From Callaeas wilsoni (Eukaryota; Chordata; Aves; Passeriformes; Callaeidae), in contig VWPU01003217.1 of the NCBI GenBank assembly GCA_013398955.1, positions 1,772 to 65,771 on the forward strand: a stretch of DNA of 64,000 nt, written 5' to 3'. The notes under the pieces were generated by a model. The model was not told the origin of the DNA and did not search any database. It saw only the letters and a list, made by a program, of their open reading frames with translations. The stretch's first letter is position 1. Each line of letters begins with the position of its first letter. The position numbers and the translations under genes are program-made. This document shows positions 38,527-50,809 of this stretch, one piece after another.

Positions 38527-38721
38527 TATTGCTACAAAGAAAGCCACATTCTGTTGCTCAAGCCACTGCACAATCCTACCAAATTAAAACTATTTTTCTT
38601 TTTCCAAACACCTAAAAAGAGGGCTCATACAACAGATTTTAAAGTGCTTTGCAAAGTCTCAAGACCAAAGCCAGTTAAAGTCTTAAAGGAAAAAGCTAAC
38701 ACAAGCAAGATAGTAAATTAA
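38527..38721 (+). CDS. Possible terminal coding exon, basic product
   Basis: A very good acceptor ends at 38526: some 45 bases almost entirely of C and T, then ACCAG. The frame that starts directly after it (TAT TGC TAC) runs 64 codons to a TAA at 38719-38721. The peptide is basic, with a hydrophobic centre (KLKLFFFFQTPKKRA) and a lysine-rich end (RPKPVKVLKEKANTSK). No family is recognised and no donor follows, so it would be a last exon. The same polypyrimidine tract would also be expected by chance in this T-rich DNA, and the frame length is not unusual here. Confidence 0.22.
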   Translation, partial: YCYKESHILLLKPLHNPTKLKLFFFFQTPKKRAHTTDFKVLCKVSRPKPVKVLKEKANTSKIVN

Positions 38722-41700
38722 GATGATCCAAGTCTTTGACAGACACAGGATTTGGAGAAAGAAGACAGAAGTTGTAAGGCATTAGCTTTTGTGTCCTGAC
38801 TCTGAAAATGACAATGAGCCAAAGCTTGAGATGCTCTAAACTGTTGTGGGTTTAATTAGTCTTCCATATAGCTGAAGGCCAAAGATCTGGTCCTGAGATT
38901 CTACCTTCTATCGTGTCTGCTTGCTTATGTTTAAAATCTCAGTAGCATGATGGAATTGAGAATATATGGTAGCTCAGGTCATAGTGTCCTTTTCTTTTTG
39001 GAATAAAAAATTTTTAGCCTCTCTGTAATTTGTAACTAATTATGGGTTGTGAAGGCTGGGAGGCGGAGGGCCCTAAAGCGGTACAAAGGGGTGACTTTCT
39101 AAGGCCTTTCTTAAAATTATGGGATGATTTTGCAACAACACACAGTATTTTTGGCATCACACCAGAACATCCACAGAAGTATTGGGTGTCTATTGAAACC
39201 CATTACCTGTAGAATGAGGCCACTAAACAATTATTTCAGTTACATGGAGGTATACAGCCCTGGAGGATATAGATCTGTAAACATACAATAAGTGTTAAAA
39301 TCTAGTGCTTCTCTGTGCAACCTACTTACTCTTGATTCTTTCTTTATAGAAGTGTTTTATCTTTCCCACCTGGGATTAGCAAGAGTTAATACTTAGAATT
39401 TAAATTTGTCCCTACAAGGTAATTAGTATAATCTGTTTTGTACAAACATCCCACTGGCAAGTCTTTGACTTTACTCTTGTCCCATGGTATCAAATCAACT
39501 AGTTTGTCATTGTGCTTACCAAATGCACGGATGGACAAATATAGATTTTTCATCGTGGATTTTATTGGCTCTTAAATAATATCTCAGTGTTAATAAATGA
39601 AGATACAGTGTTAACAGTAGCTAAATGTCGAGCCTCAATGCAGAGGATTTGGAGTGGAGGCAGGAGCCTTTGTATCCAATCTCATCTAAGAAGGACTCAG
39701 AGGTCTGGGCTTCAACTTTAGTTTGCAATTAAAAAAGATTTTTAAAAGTCTTTATTTAAAATAAGAGTAAGCGATTAGGATTTGGAACCCAGTTAAACTG
39801 AAACAGTAAGGATTTTTATATTACACAGTGACATGGGCAAGAAGGTAATTGGGCTGTTTGGTAGACCCTCAGGAGGCAGAAGGGATCTCAAGGACCTTAA
39901 TCCATCTCTTTGTCAATAAAAGAGTTGCCTTTAGGATTTGTGTTGGCAAACATAAACTTCTGCAATAGGAAAAAAAAAAAAAAAGAATTTCTCATGTTGA
40001 AACATAAGCAGTCATAAATTTACTGGTAGTATTGAAATCTTAAAATTTTTTCCACAAAACATCTCTGAACAGAGTCTAAGGATCATTAATGATGTCATGT
40101 TTTTAAATTTGAAGTGTATCCCAAAGAATTACACTATTTAGAATCCCCATAGTTATTTTCATCTTTGGGAGAGTAAGCAAATAGTGACTTCTTATGTAAC
40201 ATTGTTATAAGGGCAACATCCAATATCCCAGCATTGCTAGCTTTGCTTGTGTCACAAGTAGTGGGAAAAATTGTAAGTCTATGGTCTTTTTCCAAATTTC
40301 CTCCCTTACTTTGGTCCAGAGAACTGATCTAGGAAGATTACTTTTTCTGTAAATTTTTAATGTTTTTTTGAGAGAGGTTCCTTGCTTAAAACATTGATGG
40401 GACATTATCAATCATTGTCTCAGAGAAATTGCTGTAATTTAGCATGTATGTTTTTGCAATTCTTAATGCTGAAGTAGGTGGCTAGGCTGAATTGTCTTCA
40501 AGAAATCCTTGCTGTTTTTTTTGCTCACTTTGATGACATAGTGAGTCATTCCAAGAATGTATATATACGTGCAAGGGTGGCTGTGAGGAAAATGAGGTAT
40601 GGGTGGCATTTTCCATTTCCTCTTAATACGCAACATTTCATATTCTTTTTATATCTTATCCTGTGTTAACGACTGAGTAGTAAAAACTCAGTATTTTTAC
40701 AAAAAGTACCAGAAACCTAAGTACCAAATTTGGTACAACTGTAGGACCAACTCTTCATGTTATTTCAAAGCTGTGAAAAAGCTAGATCATGTAACAGTAC
40801 CATGTTGGGACATCCTGGTTATATGCCTTTACAACAGCTAGAGGAAGTCCAAGTAGCTACACACATTTCCTAGCAAAAGGAGTATTGGGATGGTGACAGC
40901 TGCCACCTATGAAGTGACAGAGGTATCCTGGGTGTCTCTGTCAAGCTACAGCCTAAGGCCAGTCTCGTTGGAGATACAAGGAACTGTTAAAAGTACTGAC
41001 AGGCATTTTAAGCAAGAAAGAATTGAGGAAAAAGTAAAAAAAAAAATCAGTGGGGAATAGTATTTATTATAATTTGTTCTTAACACAAAATAGAGCAGGA
41101 AGGCAAAACTTTTTTTTCTTTGAGTGACAGAAATGTAAACAAGAGAATTATGATTCCTTTTGAGAAATTAAGGTTGTGCTTTGTTCATGACAAAAAATAA
41201 AACTACACGTAGCGTGCTAGTAAAATATTTACTAGAAGACATTCTGTTCCCTCTGACACAAAGGGGCCTTGAGGCTGAGAAACCCCTTAAAGCTATAAGC
41301 TTTTAAGTAATTATATGATTGATTTCTTCTGTAGTGTGCTGGATGAGAATATATTCTTACAACTTTGAATAAGTTTGAGATGGGATAAATTTGAGCTGCT
41401 TAGAGTTGTGCTAATTCTCATTTCTCTAACCCACAGACCTGATGTGCCTCTCAAGAGCGACTCTTCATAAACTATCATAGTTCAAGAAGCTCACAACAGT
41501 AACATCTAAAATTTTCCCAGATGTCTGTAGAATACTTTAGGCAGCTAACTCCATTGGACATGAACACTAGTTAGATGCCTGTACACTAGTTGCATACTCA
41601 TGACCTGGGGCTTCTATTTTACAGATATCTTCCTGGTTTAAAGCCATTTAATGACAGTAGAAGTCAAAACTTTTGGGGACGTTATAAAAGTGACTCCTTC

Positions 41701-42049
41701 CTGTTTATTTTTCTCATTACTGCTGTAATTGCTGGAGGGGTGCATGGCTTACCAAAGGGTGGCTGCACATTATAGCTGTCACAATTGTGATGACCCACCA
41801 GACAGATTACAAAATTTGTATCAGTGCAGATATCCCAGCCTGCAGGAAATGTTCCTGTGTATCAGCACAGACATAGAATGAAAAGAAATGCTGACTTTAG
41901 TTTGGAAACATCCACAGGCTTTGAGGTTAACAAATTTTAAAACACCATCAAGATGACTTCAGACTTGCATTCTGAAATGACCTATATAGTCTATCACTGC
42001 TATGTCTTTAAAAATAGGTATTAAAAATTCTTTAAAGGGGTACGGAGTG
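38722..42049. other. Unique AT-rich DNA, no gene seen
   Basis: A short A run lies at 39969-39984 and a short GC-richer patch at about 39050-39095. No repeat family, RNA gene or convincing exon is visible. Confidence 0.5.
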
Positions 42050-42525
42050 TGGTTTTTTGGATTACCAGTTAGTGCAGGCATTAGTGTATTTGTCGGTTGG
42101 CTGTTAGTAGAAGCTTCTGGGTAGCTGCTGGCTCATTGCAATTGTAATTGTCCAACAGCCTTGTCAACGAGGTAAGTGACAGCACGGAAGTAATGGAATG
42201 CACGGCTATTTTTGCATAAGTGTCTTGAAATCTAATGGGAAAAAAAATTAATTTATCGACCAGTTGAAGTATAGCATTCCTTGCTCAGGCCCTATTTATC
42301 TTGACATTAAGCCTGATAATCAACTGGCAACTCTGAAAATACAGTGCCTACCTATAATCTCTGTGGAATGACAGCCAATGGGGCATGAATAGGAAGAGGC
42401 AATAAGATTCCTAATTACATAATGTAAATAACATCTGTTATCTGTTTTCCAGTTTGAAAGCACCACCTTTCTATATCTTTCTCTGTCTCATATTTAAATT
42501 GTGCAGTATGCCAGCCTGAGTGTTC

Positions 42526-42555
42526 TTGCTGCAGTTTGAGTGCAAACTGAAGCAG
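42526..42555. repeat. Imperfect hairpin, 12 of 13 pairs
   Basis: CAGTTTG at 42532-42538 pairs with CAAACTG at 42543-42549 around an AGTG loop. Beyond a single G/A mismatch the stem continues for five more pairs (one of them G-T), to 42526 and 42555. Confidence 0.7.
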
Positions 42556-42775
42556 TTCATAATCCTGAAGAAAAAGAACATCAAGGAATGTGTGTAAACA
42601 GGCCTTAAATAATATCTGGGTTGGCTGGCTTGTTTCTTTTTTTCATTTACTTCAATGTAAAGCCTTTAACAGCAGGAATTGGTTAAAAATGTTACTGAAA
42701 ATAATAATTTCTACTAAACGGAAAAGTAAAAAGTGACACCGAGTGGCTGTTTGGCTAATCAGTACAACTGACAGC

Positions 42776-42796
42776 TTGACAAATGACCCTTGTCAA
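42776..42796. promoter_or_regulatory. Palindromic TTGACAA/TTGTCAA pair
   Basis: TTGACAA and its exact reverse complement TTGTCAA are separated by 7 bases (ATGACCC). With the TGACAG just before, the cluster carries several TGAC/TGACA half-sites, the core bound by TALE homeodomain proteins such as MEIS and TGIF. Binding is inference only. Confidence 0.35.
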
Positions 42797-42857
42797 ATGA
42801 AGCTGCAACATATATTCTTCAAGCTCTTCACGTTTCATGGCAATTTATTTCTCCTAA

Positions 42858-42886
42858 CCCCCTTTCTCCGCCCCACCCCCCACCCC
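42858..42886 (-). repeat. C-rich tract, potential G-quadruplex on minus strand
   Basis: Four C runs (5, 4, 6 and 4 bases) are separated by loops of 8, 1 and 1 bases. The minus strand therefore has four G runs able, in principle, to form a quadruplex. Confidence 0.6.
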
Positions 42887-42960
42887 ACTGAGCAATAACA
42901 ATGTAGTTTTCCTCTTGCATTGCAATAATTAGTCAACATCTCACATGAACACAGACACAG

Positions 42961-45620
42961 CTACTGTGACACAAAAAATGGTCTTGTGCTCTAAACAAAA
43001 CAAGCAGAGAATTCGCTGAATTCATTGTAGTCAGCAGTTTGCACAGGTCAGCAACATGTCCTCCTGTGTGAAATATCTGTAATACTTTACCATTGTGGCA
43101 GCTGATGAAATAGTAACAGTCTCTTCAGAATTTTTTTATGTGATATGCACATTTGCTCTTGAACGCACAGACTAAAAGTAGTTCCAGTCGTAGAGGCTGG
43201 CTTTCCACACATAATTCAGATTCATTCCACACAGTATATCTATTTGAAATGCAGGACAGTATCTCATGGCTGCACATTGATAGCCTTCTAACATGAAAAT
43301 GCAACAAAGCAAATTCAGCACAACACCAACAGTAAAACTTTCACTGTCAAAATAAGCTTCTGTTTATCTCTTTAGTTGGTCAATCTACTGCTTCAATTGT
43401 TTGTAGAAAGGACAATAAACTACAGGTTTTCATGTAAAAAGTTAATAAAAATGTAAATCTAAAAAGTAAACTGTAACTAAAGTGGTACCTTTGGAGCTGT
43501 AGGCAAAAGAGAGTGCCATTATGGCCTGTGACATGAAAAAGTTATAGTTATTGTTCAATTCTGGCCAGCCTCTGTGTTCTGCAGCTGATAACCTTTACCT
43601 TGGCAAGCTCAGAAATTATTTTTACTAAAGTAAATGTTCATTTGGCAGTTTACTTCACAATAAAAATTGTTATATGAAATATAGAATAGAATACAAAAAT
43701 GAACCAATGTAAAATACTGATAATTCCAGAAGTTCAGGTTCCAGTCTCAGCTAAAAATCATAACTTTGTTTCCAACTGATTTTAAATAATTGTGCTTGTA
43801 AGAAAGAAAGAATCTCTGTGAATTCCTAATCTGATTTTATTGATCAATACTGGAAAAACAATACAAAATTGTGCTTTTTTTCATAGTTTGCTGTCTAAAA
43901 CTTTAACTCAGAATAAAGCCAGGATTAGTAGTAATTATAATATAAATACAGAGTGGGGGGAAGAGAGGAGGGGAGAGAGAGATGTCATAGCATAGACTTT
44001 CAGTAAACATCCATTTTGAATGCTGGGGTTGTTATATTATAAAGATCAGTAGGGACTGAGAAATTATTGCAAATAATACTTGAATATCTTAAAATTACAG
44101 TAACTCAGACTAAATAATTGATTTCTTTTGTAACTTCTCAGAAAAAATGCTTATGTATAAGTATAAAAGTGTTAATGTTTGGAAGGATATGTTTTGTTCG
44201 TAGCTTAGTAACGATAATCATTGTGTCTTCTTGAGCCTAAAACTCATCTTGACCTTCAAAACAGAATTACCTGTCTGATCCTTCCATAATATATTAATCA
44301 TGGCACATTGAAAGGATTTTATGGCAACCCCAAAACACTCCAACAGTATTAGAAATAGACTAAAAAGTAATGAACCTCCCGCCCTTTCCCATATCAAAAG
44401 ATGGATTTCTAGGAGCAGTAATCAAGTCTGAAAGTAATTAAGACAACTTCACTTGAATGAATAATGATTAATATAGTCTTAGAATCATACTTGTGCATCT
44501 TGTCCTCACTAGCGTTTCAAAACTAATTTCTTCTAAATTCATAATAATACTGGCTGGGAAAAAAAATAAAGGAAAAAAAGAGAAGGTTTTGGGGGAAAAA
44601 ACTCACAAAACCAATTTTTTGTTTATTTTTTTTCCTGCGAAACTTCCCTTCAGATTTTTTTCTTTTTATTCTAATGCAAAGTAAAACCTAAGATTTTCCA
44701 AAATAGTTATACTCTTTAGTCCCCCACCCTAAACCATAATCCATTCTTCAGTAACCTATTGGATAAGTCTTCTTTGCTCAAATCTGAAAGAGTCCCCAGT
44801 TTAGAGGATTTTGAACAAAGACTAAAACTTTGATTTCCTGCCAAATTTCAATCAAATCCTTTGATTTCAGGTACCGAAACATGATGCTGTTGTTCTGTTC
44901 TTTTTTACACAGAAATTTCACCAAGGAGCTGTAAAATTTACCTGACCAAACATGTACAATACACATATAAACAATTGTGGAAAACTTAATTTCTTGTAAA
45001 AAACAAGCATCGATAACCACTCCAAGTTTGAAAGGGCACAGTTAAGCCTGAAATCTAAAATGTATTTGCTATTTATACGCACAGACTTTAGAGTAAATTC
45101 TAATTGTGATATTCAAATAAGTTACCCCGTTCTGTCGGTATTGGCTGACATGGCTCAATCAGGGGCCCTGTATGACAAGAGGCTTTGGCTGTCTTCCTTT
45201 AAGGCCTTCACACATTTCCACTTCTCAGAACCATCTGCAGTTGTTTCAGCTACAGTAAAAAAGTGGGCACTCAGTGATATATTTCTGAAACAAACAAACT
45301 AAAAAAAGACGGAAATAGTAAATTTTTTTTAATGACTTTTTTCCCCATAAGATTGGCTGAAAAAAAACCTTGGAATTTTTATACAAAGTAATATGCTCAA
45401 ACTTTGTACACCTGTTTATCCTTATGCAATGTATCAGTGTGCAAATTATCATGCTGCTCTTTCATTTCCCTTGTTCCTATGTTGCTACATTCTTTGGCCA
45501 CTTTTCTTCCTGTGTAGCTGTTTTTATCAGCCTCAAAACTCCTAAGTGCAGGCCGAAAGTCAGTTACTCATTTGTCCCAGTCCTGGCCAGGACAGAAGTA
45601 TTATTTTTTACAGTATCCAT
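42961..45620. other. Unique AT-rich DNA, no gene seen
   Basis: A purine-rich run (mostly G and A) lies at 43951-43983. No repeat family or gene is recognised. Confidence 0.5.
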
Positions 45621-45737
45621 GCGCAGTGGTGCATTCCTGGAGTCTCAGCTACTGGAGAGGCAGAGCCTGCCATATCACCTGAGCCCAGGAGTTCTGGGCT
45701 GCAGTGTGCTGCGCCAAGCAGGCACAGACAGACCCTG
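45621..45737 (+). pseudogene. 7SL (SRP) RNA-derived, Alu-like sequence
   Basis: Bases 45621-45715 align without a gap to nucleotides near the 5' end of vertebrate 7SL RNA (the Alu domain). By hand, against the 7SL sequence as I remember it, about 74 of 95 positions agree. The best stretches are CTCAGCTACT (45644-45653) and CCCAGGAGTTCTGGGCTGCA (45684-45703). Many differences are C/T or G/A changes typical of CpG decay. The sequence after 45720 (GGCACAGACAGACCCTG) resembles the last bases of 7SL, so the central S domain seems deleted, as in Alu or B1. It is not a primate Alu: the text follows 7SL where Alu differs (GTTCTGGGCTG rather than GTTCGAGACC). The UGUAGU turn bound by SRP9/14 is altered (TGGAGT). 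No poly(A) tail or clear target-site duplication is seen. Confidence 0.8.
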
Positions 45738-48700
45738 ATGTTATTCTCACCTCACTTGCCACGTGTGGGAGTAAGGGAGTCTGCCATTTTTTTGGTCAGG
45801 GGAGAAAGTATGGTGGGCAAAACGGTCCAGTATTTTTTTACTTTCTGTGTAAATCTCTCCTTTGTAGCGTAACTTCTGTTATTAATATGGTTGCTGTTAC
45901 TGTTCGTTTTCTTATCTCTTTGCTGTGTCCATTAGATTGTTACCAACCTGTGATTTTCACTTTTGTGCCTCAAATTCTCAACTCCACCTCTGGAGTGGCA
46001 AGGTAGGGAGGAAAGAGGGAAAGTGAGTGGACTCTGGTTTGAGAAAGTCTCAGTAGGGGTATTGTATTGGGGAATATTGCTGCTAAACCACGACATTATT
46101 GGCAACAGAGAATTTATCTTATGATTTGTACTTATAACAGAAATATGACTGTAGATAGCCTTTGAGAAGAAATTCTGAGAATATTTTTTCGGAATTTGTT
46201 TACTATGTGTTTTTGAACCTGAAATATTCATTGTATCTAAAATCTAAATAAAACATTCAGTAATTTATGTTTATCATGCTGAATTTCATACAGTTGTAAG
46301 TCAGAAACTACAAGACAGTCTCTCTTGCTCCAGTAGCACTGTGGAAGGTAGTGTGTATATTTCTTGACAAAATAAAGGACTTTCATAGAAAGTACCATTA
46401 GGTGCTGAAAAAAGGTGATATTATTGAGGAAAAAATATGTGGCAAGGAGTCACAGACAAGTTAGTGGAAGACTCCAATCTCCTCAGGGCTTCAAGAGTCC
46501 ATGAATCACAATTCTTCCTGCATCTCTTGCTGAAGCTAGCATTAATACTGTGAGTCCTCGTAAAGAACCAAGATACTTGTTTCCCTAAGAAAATATGTAT
46601 GTAAACAGGGCTTTTATAGGAAAGTCGAATACTGGAGTAGAGAAGGTTGGATAGAGCACATGAAATGAAGAATCTTATATCAGATATGATCTCCATTAAA
46701 AAAATGGTTTAAAAGATGCTGACTCCAGGAAAGAATTAAGTGAAAACAAAATGCTGACATTCAGTTCTTCACGGAAGACAATTCTGGCTCTCTATTTTTA
46801 TTCTTAAGGTCAATCCCTTAAATGCCTTCTGTATTTAGTGAGATTTAATATTACAAGAATTTATAGCCAGGACTGCAAAACTTGGATTCTTGAGTGCCTT
46901 CACACTAGTAATTTCACTGTTGTCAAAAGAACTGCTCATGGTAGAGTCTATGAACCTATACAGATTTAGAACAAGTATCACAGGACTTTTAACAGATTGA
47001 TTAAATGTTTCCTGTTTAACACAATGGCATAATAGAATTAATTATGTTTCAAGATTATACGGCTAATTTTTAAAAAATCTACAAAATTCATGTATGCCAT
47101 CCACTAAACTTTCATGAACAGGTTATTTTCTAACAAAGGTCTTAAAAAATGATGGGGGAGACTGCTTTCAAATAATCCAGCAGGAAACATTGTTTTCATT
47201 TAATTCTAAGAAAGAAATAGACATTCAGAAAACTGAAGCCATTTCACAGAAATAAGCTGCAACTTTCTAGATGGAAAGGAAAAACTGTGGGAATCCAGCC
47301 CTGTGTGTCTTTTCTTTTGTGTGGTTTTCTTTAGGTTTTGTTTTGTTTTGTATGTGTTTTTTCTGTGTCAACTTACAGAAGAATAAGTAGTTAGGTTTAA
47401 ACAAAATTACCAGGCATAGAGCACAAGTAATTTATAATAATCACAGTCTCTAGGTACAAAGAAAATGAAGAATTCTTCTAGGAAAGAATTTACAGTGTAA
47501 AAAGGTAGCATTAGTGTCACAGAAAGATTAGATAGTTAACAGTTTTTAGCAGCAAAGTGCTACCTTTATAAAGTTCTTCTCAGCTTCATTAATCTAGTCC
47601 ACGACAGAGTGGATTTTGAGCAGCAAGGGAGCTGCATGAAGAATATGTAGGCTATTACTGTTCTGCCATTACTGCTGATGCACTGTTGGGTTATCGCACC
47701 ATGTCTCTTTCATCTTTTTATGATCTCTACATGCCCTATAGCTATCGCTACATTATATTTAATCATCTTTAACAGCTTGAATGTCAAAAAGTTAAATAGT
47801 TTTAAGTTTTGGTTTTTTTTTTTACTGTAACAATATGCAACTTAACAGCACCTGTGCTGAGCTTGTTAAGAGCTATTGACAGACTTCGTGCCATCCTGCG
47901 CCAGTGTCCTCACCATTCTTATCATCACGTGATACACTTCTGCACTATTAAACTTATGGAAGTTGGTTTTATTACAACCATGATCTTCCTTTGATACCCT
48001 TCTGCCACCTGATTTGCCTCTCTGTAATTGCGTAGGTCTTAGTCACAGTTTTTCCATGTGCTCTCTATAGCTGAAGGGAGAACAAATAATGACACACCCC
48101 TTTTATTGTAAAAGCTGGTGCCTCAGATTTTTCAGAATAGTTGATCTATTCTTATATGTATATTAAGAGCTCTATTCAGAATTTCTCATCCAAACATTCC
48201 AGTTTCATGCCTGTCTGATAATTTCAATATCAAGTATAAATTGTGATCACTGATGATCAAGACAGATGAGTTAAATTTGCAATAGATGTTGCTAGGTTGA
48301 TAAGAGGAACAAAAATCTAACATATAACAACTAGATTCACAAAATATAGTGTAGGAGTAATTGGGGACAAGACAGCTCTTTAAGTCAAGGAAATCGGTGA
48401 GTTTCTTTTTATGAAGCAATAGCTAAAGCTAATGATAAGTAAGTTGAAAATTCTTCTACTATTATTTTTCAGGTGTAAGAAACCTAAGATATTTAACCTT
48501 AAAAAGAAATAAGTTTCTGAAATAATTTTTTGCATGGTTGCAAGCGGGAACAGAGGCTGGATTTAATGATCTTGATTCCTGACAAATTTCCATTGCTTCT
48601 AATTCTTTTTCCATCTTTCTCATTAACCTCGAAGAAAAACTTTTCTTCCTTGCCATAGTAAACCAAAGGTACTTACACCTTTCCAATTTAAAAGATTATC

Positions 48701-49088
48701 TATATACATCTAAATTTTGTTCAGATTGATGTAATAGGCTATGAAAATATCTTTGTGACTTTTTCAACTATAAAATGTTTTCAGATCCAGTTGTGCAGTC
48801 AGCCAGGCTCAGCAGCACAGGGCAATGCTAGATTTGCTGTGCTAGTCAGGGAGGTGATGAGACTACTGGTGTACCAGCTCTGGAACTGCCCCTCTAGCAC
48901 CAACACTGGATGCTTCACCTCTCCTGTTCCACTGCTTCATGTCCGTTTCATTTCTGAACAGAAAAAGGTGGAATGGTACAAGTCTGTGGCTGTTGGATGA
49001 GCTGCTAATGGTAGAAAGTCTGAAACTTCTGTCAGATATGTTCTCCTCCTGGAGCATGTATAATTGTGAAACTGAAATAGCTATTAAT
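45738..49088. other. Mostly unique DNA, one dispersed repeat copy
   Basis: It holds one copy of a short repeated word (46118-46160) and a T/G-rich run at 47333-47356. The 48790-49000 segment is GC-richer and directly precedes a CR1 copy, but I cannot assign it. No gene is recognised. Confidence 0.45.
46118..46160 (+). repeat. Short dispersed repeat, copy 1
   Basis: From CTTATGATTTGTACTTA to GAAATATGACTGTAGATAGCC this segment matches 52424-52465, apart from two small indels. The last 21 bases (46140-46160) are identical in the two copies. Flanking sequence does not match. I do not recognise the family. Confidence 0.7.
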
Positions 49089-49578
49089 ATCTCCGCACCC
49101 GGACTACTGCATCCAGTTCTGGGCTCTCCAGAAAAAAAGAGACATCACACAAAATCCAGTGAAGTCTCACTAAAAACATTCCTGGAGCATCTAATCTATG
49201 AGGAAAGGCTGAGAGAATTAGGACTGTTCACCATGGAGAAGAGAAAGCTTGGCGGAATCTCATCAGTGTGTATAAATGCCAGAAGGGGAGGTTTAGAGAG
49301 AACAGAGCTAGGCTCTTTTCAGTAGTGCTCAGTGACAGGGTCAACAGCAGTGGACACACACTGAAACATAGAAGGAACTTCAAGAAACACTTTTTATTGT
49401 AAGGATGACAGAGCACTGGCACTGGGTTGAGAGACTGTGCAGTCTCCATCCCTGGAGAGTCCATAAGAGCCTCTGGACATGGTTCTGGGTAGCTAGTTCT
49501 GAGTGGCTTGAGCAAGGAGTTTGGACCAGATGAGCTCCAGAAGGCCCTCCCAAACTTAACCATTCTGCAAGTCTAAGA
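49089..49578 (+). mobile_element. CR1 LINE fragment, sense orientation
   Basis: The plus strand reads CR1 in the sense direction: CTGCATCCAGTTCTGGGCTC, then TATGAGGAAAGGCTGAGAGA, CTGTTCACCATGGAGAAGAG, GACAGAGCACTGGCACTGGG, GTCTCCATCCCTGGAGAGTC, GGACCAGATGAGCTCCAGAA and an end near CCATTCTGCAAGTC, a damaged tail octamer. A stretch after 49140 is shortened compared with related copies, indicating an internal deletion. It is 5'-truncated near 49.09 kb. Open frames on both strands are by-products of the element. Confidence 0.93.
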
Positions 49579-50809
49579 AAAAAGGGTCTCATTTAGACAA
49601 CAAAGGGCCTCATTTAGTGCTTTTAGAAAAAAAGAGAATTACCAATTTGGAAAGGAGAAATGATTAATCACTATCTGCACTATCATTTGACCTGGACCTT
49701 TTCAATCCATTCTCATTTCCCAGTTACCATTATTTTTTACTTCTATTATTAGTGATTTAAGTATAAGTTCGAAGTAAATCCAATGTATCTTAAAAGCACA
49801 GAACCTAGAGACAAGTTAATATTTTAAGATTTACAGTTTATTGTTTATTTTGTGGCACCTGTCCAGAATTTATACACTGAGATTCAAATTAATTAAGAGT
49901 ATTTTATGGAAAGGGATCCTTAATTTTACTATTCTTATTTAAATATTTCTTTGATTTTTCAGTTTGAATTTTAGAGGATTTCTTTTCACCTCCAGAAATT
50001 CTCAGAAACAGGAAAAGACATTTCCTGCCCAAAATCTACTCGTTCTGAAGGCTTCTGCCTAAGCTAAATTTTCCTTCTGTGAATTTATGAAAGACATTAT
50101 AATGTCCGAAATCACATGCAGCCAGATTTATAATCTCATGCTTAGACCAAATTTCATGATAAGATTAAAAGAAATACTATTCTCAATAGGAGCAAATAAT
50201 TATCTTGCCACTGAAACAAAGGGTAGTTACTAGACATCCTTTGAATACATCAATACAGAATTGATCCTTGTACTTTCAGTCTGTCTCCAGAGCAAATAGT
50301 AATAATATTCTCTATAAACACTTACAGATAGCTACTTCTGCTTGCTTGAATTAAATCAAAAAGCATGCAATACTTTCTCACTCGTTAGAGACCTTCCAGA
50401 AGGTCTTCAGGCAATTTAATTTCTAAACCGACATAATCTATCTATACATTTTCCTACCTAGTACCAGAAATCATCAGAGCTGCCCTTCAACATGTTTAGA
50501 TGTTTCGTTTGCTGAATTACTTGTTGGACTAGTAGCTCTCTCTGTAATAGTTTTTTTTCACTGTTACAGCTGTTTATGTGAGTAGACACTTCCATTAAGA
50601 AATATACCTAGAAAAACATATATATTTTAGATGGCTTCTTTAGTTTAAACGTTATGCTTTTGTCTCAAGCTTAAACAAATAAATGCTGCTTTATGGGGCA
50701 CGGTAAGCATGTAACAATGTAAGGCAATATTGATGTTTGGTTTTTGCCTTTTTTCTTTCATATATTCTCTTGTATTCTTCACACATATATTTGTAGCTCT
50801 GTAGCCTAT
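49579..50809. other. Unique AT-rich DNA, no gene seen
   Basis: No repeat or gene is recognised between the CR1 copy and the LTR-like element. Confidence 0.5.

Larger units (their letters stand above)
42050..42960. promoter_or_regulatory. Possible conserved regulatory block
   Basis: About 900 bases with fairly even composition, no repeat landmarks and no long open frame. It contains several ATTA/TAAT homeodomain-type cores, three TGACAG-type words (42177, 42370 and 42769), two inverted repeats (42526-42555 and 42776-42796) and a C-rich tract. A segment at 42069-42171 also has an acceptor-like ACCAG and a consensus donor (ACGAG then GTAAGT) but stops in all frames. The texture suggests an enhancer or noncoding exon; only cross-species conservation or chromatin data could show it. 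Confidence 0.25.

Noticed and set aside
45621..45737. Human Alu contamination
   Set aside because: At the positions that distinguish Alu from 7SL the sequence follows 7SL, there is no second arm or poly(A), and divergence is far higher than in Alu contamination.
45370..45872. Overlapping plus-strand frames of 122 and 108 codons
   Set aside because: They run through the 7SL-derived segment, where RNA similarity explains the sequence; there is no protein similarity or splice support.
49228..49563. Minus-strand 111-codon frame
   Set aside because: It is the antisense shadow of a sense CR1 fragment.
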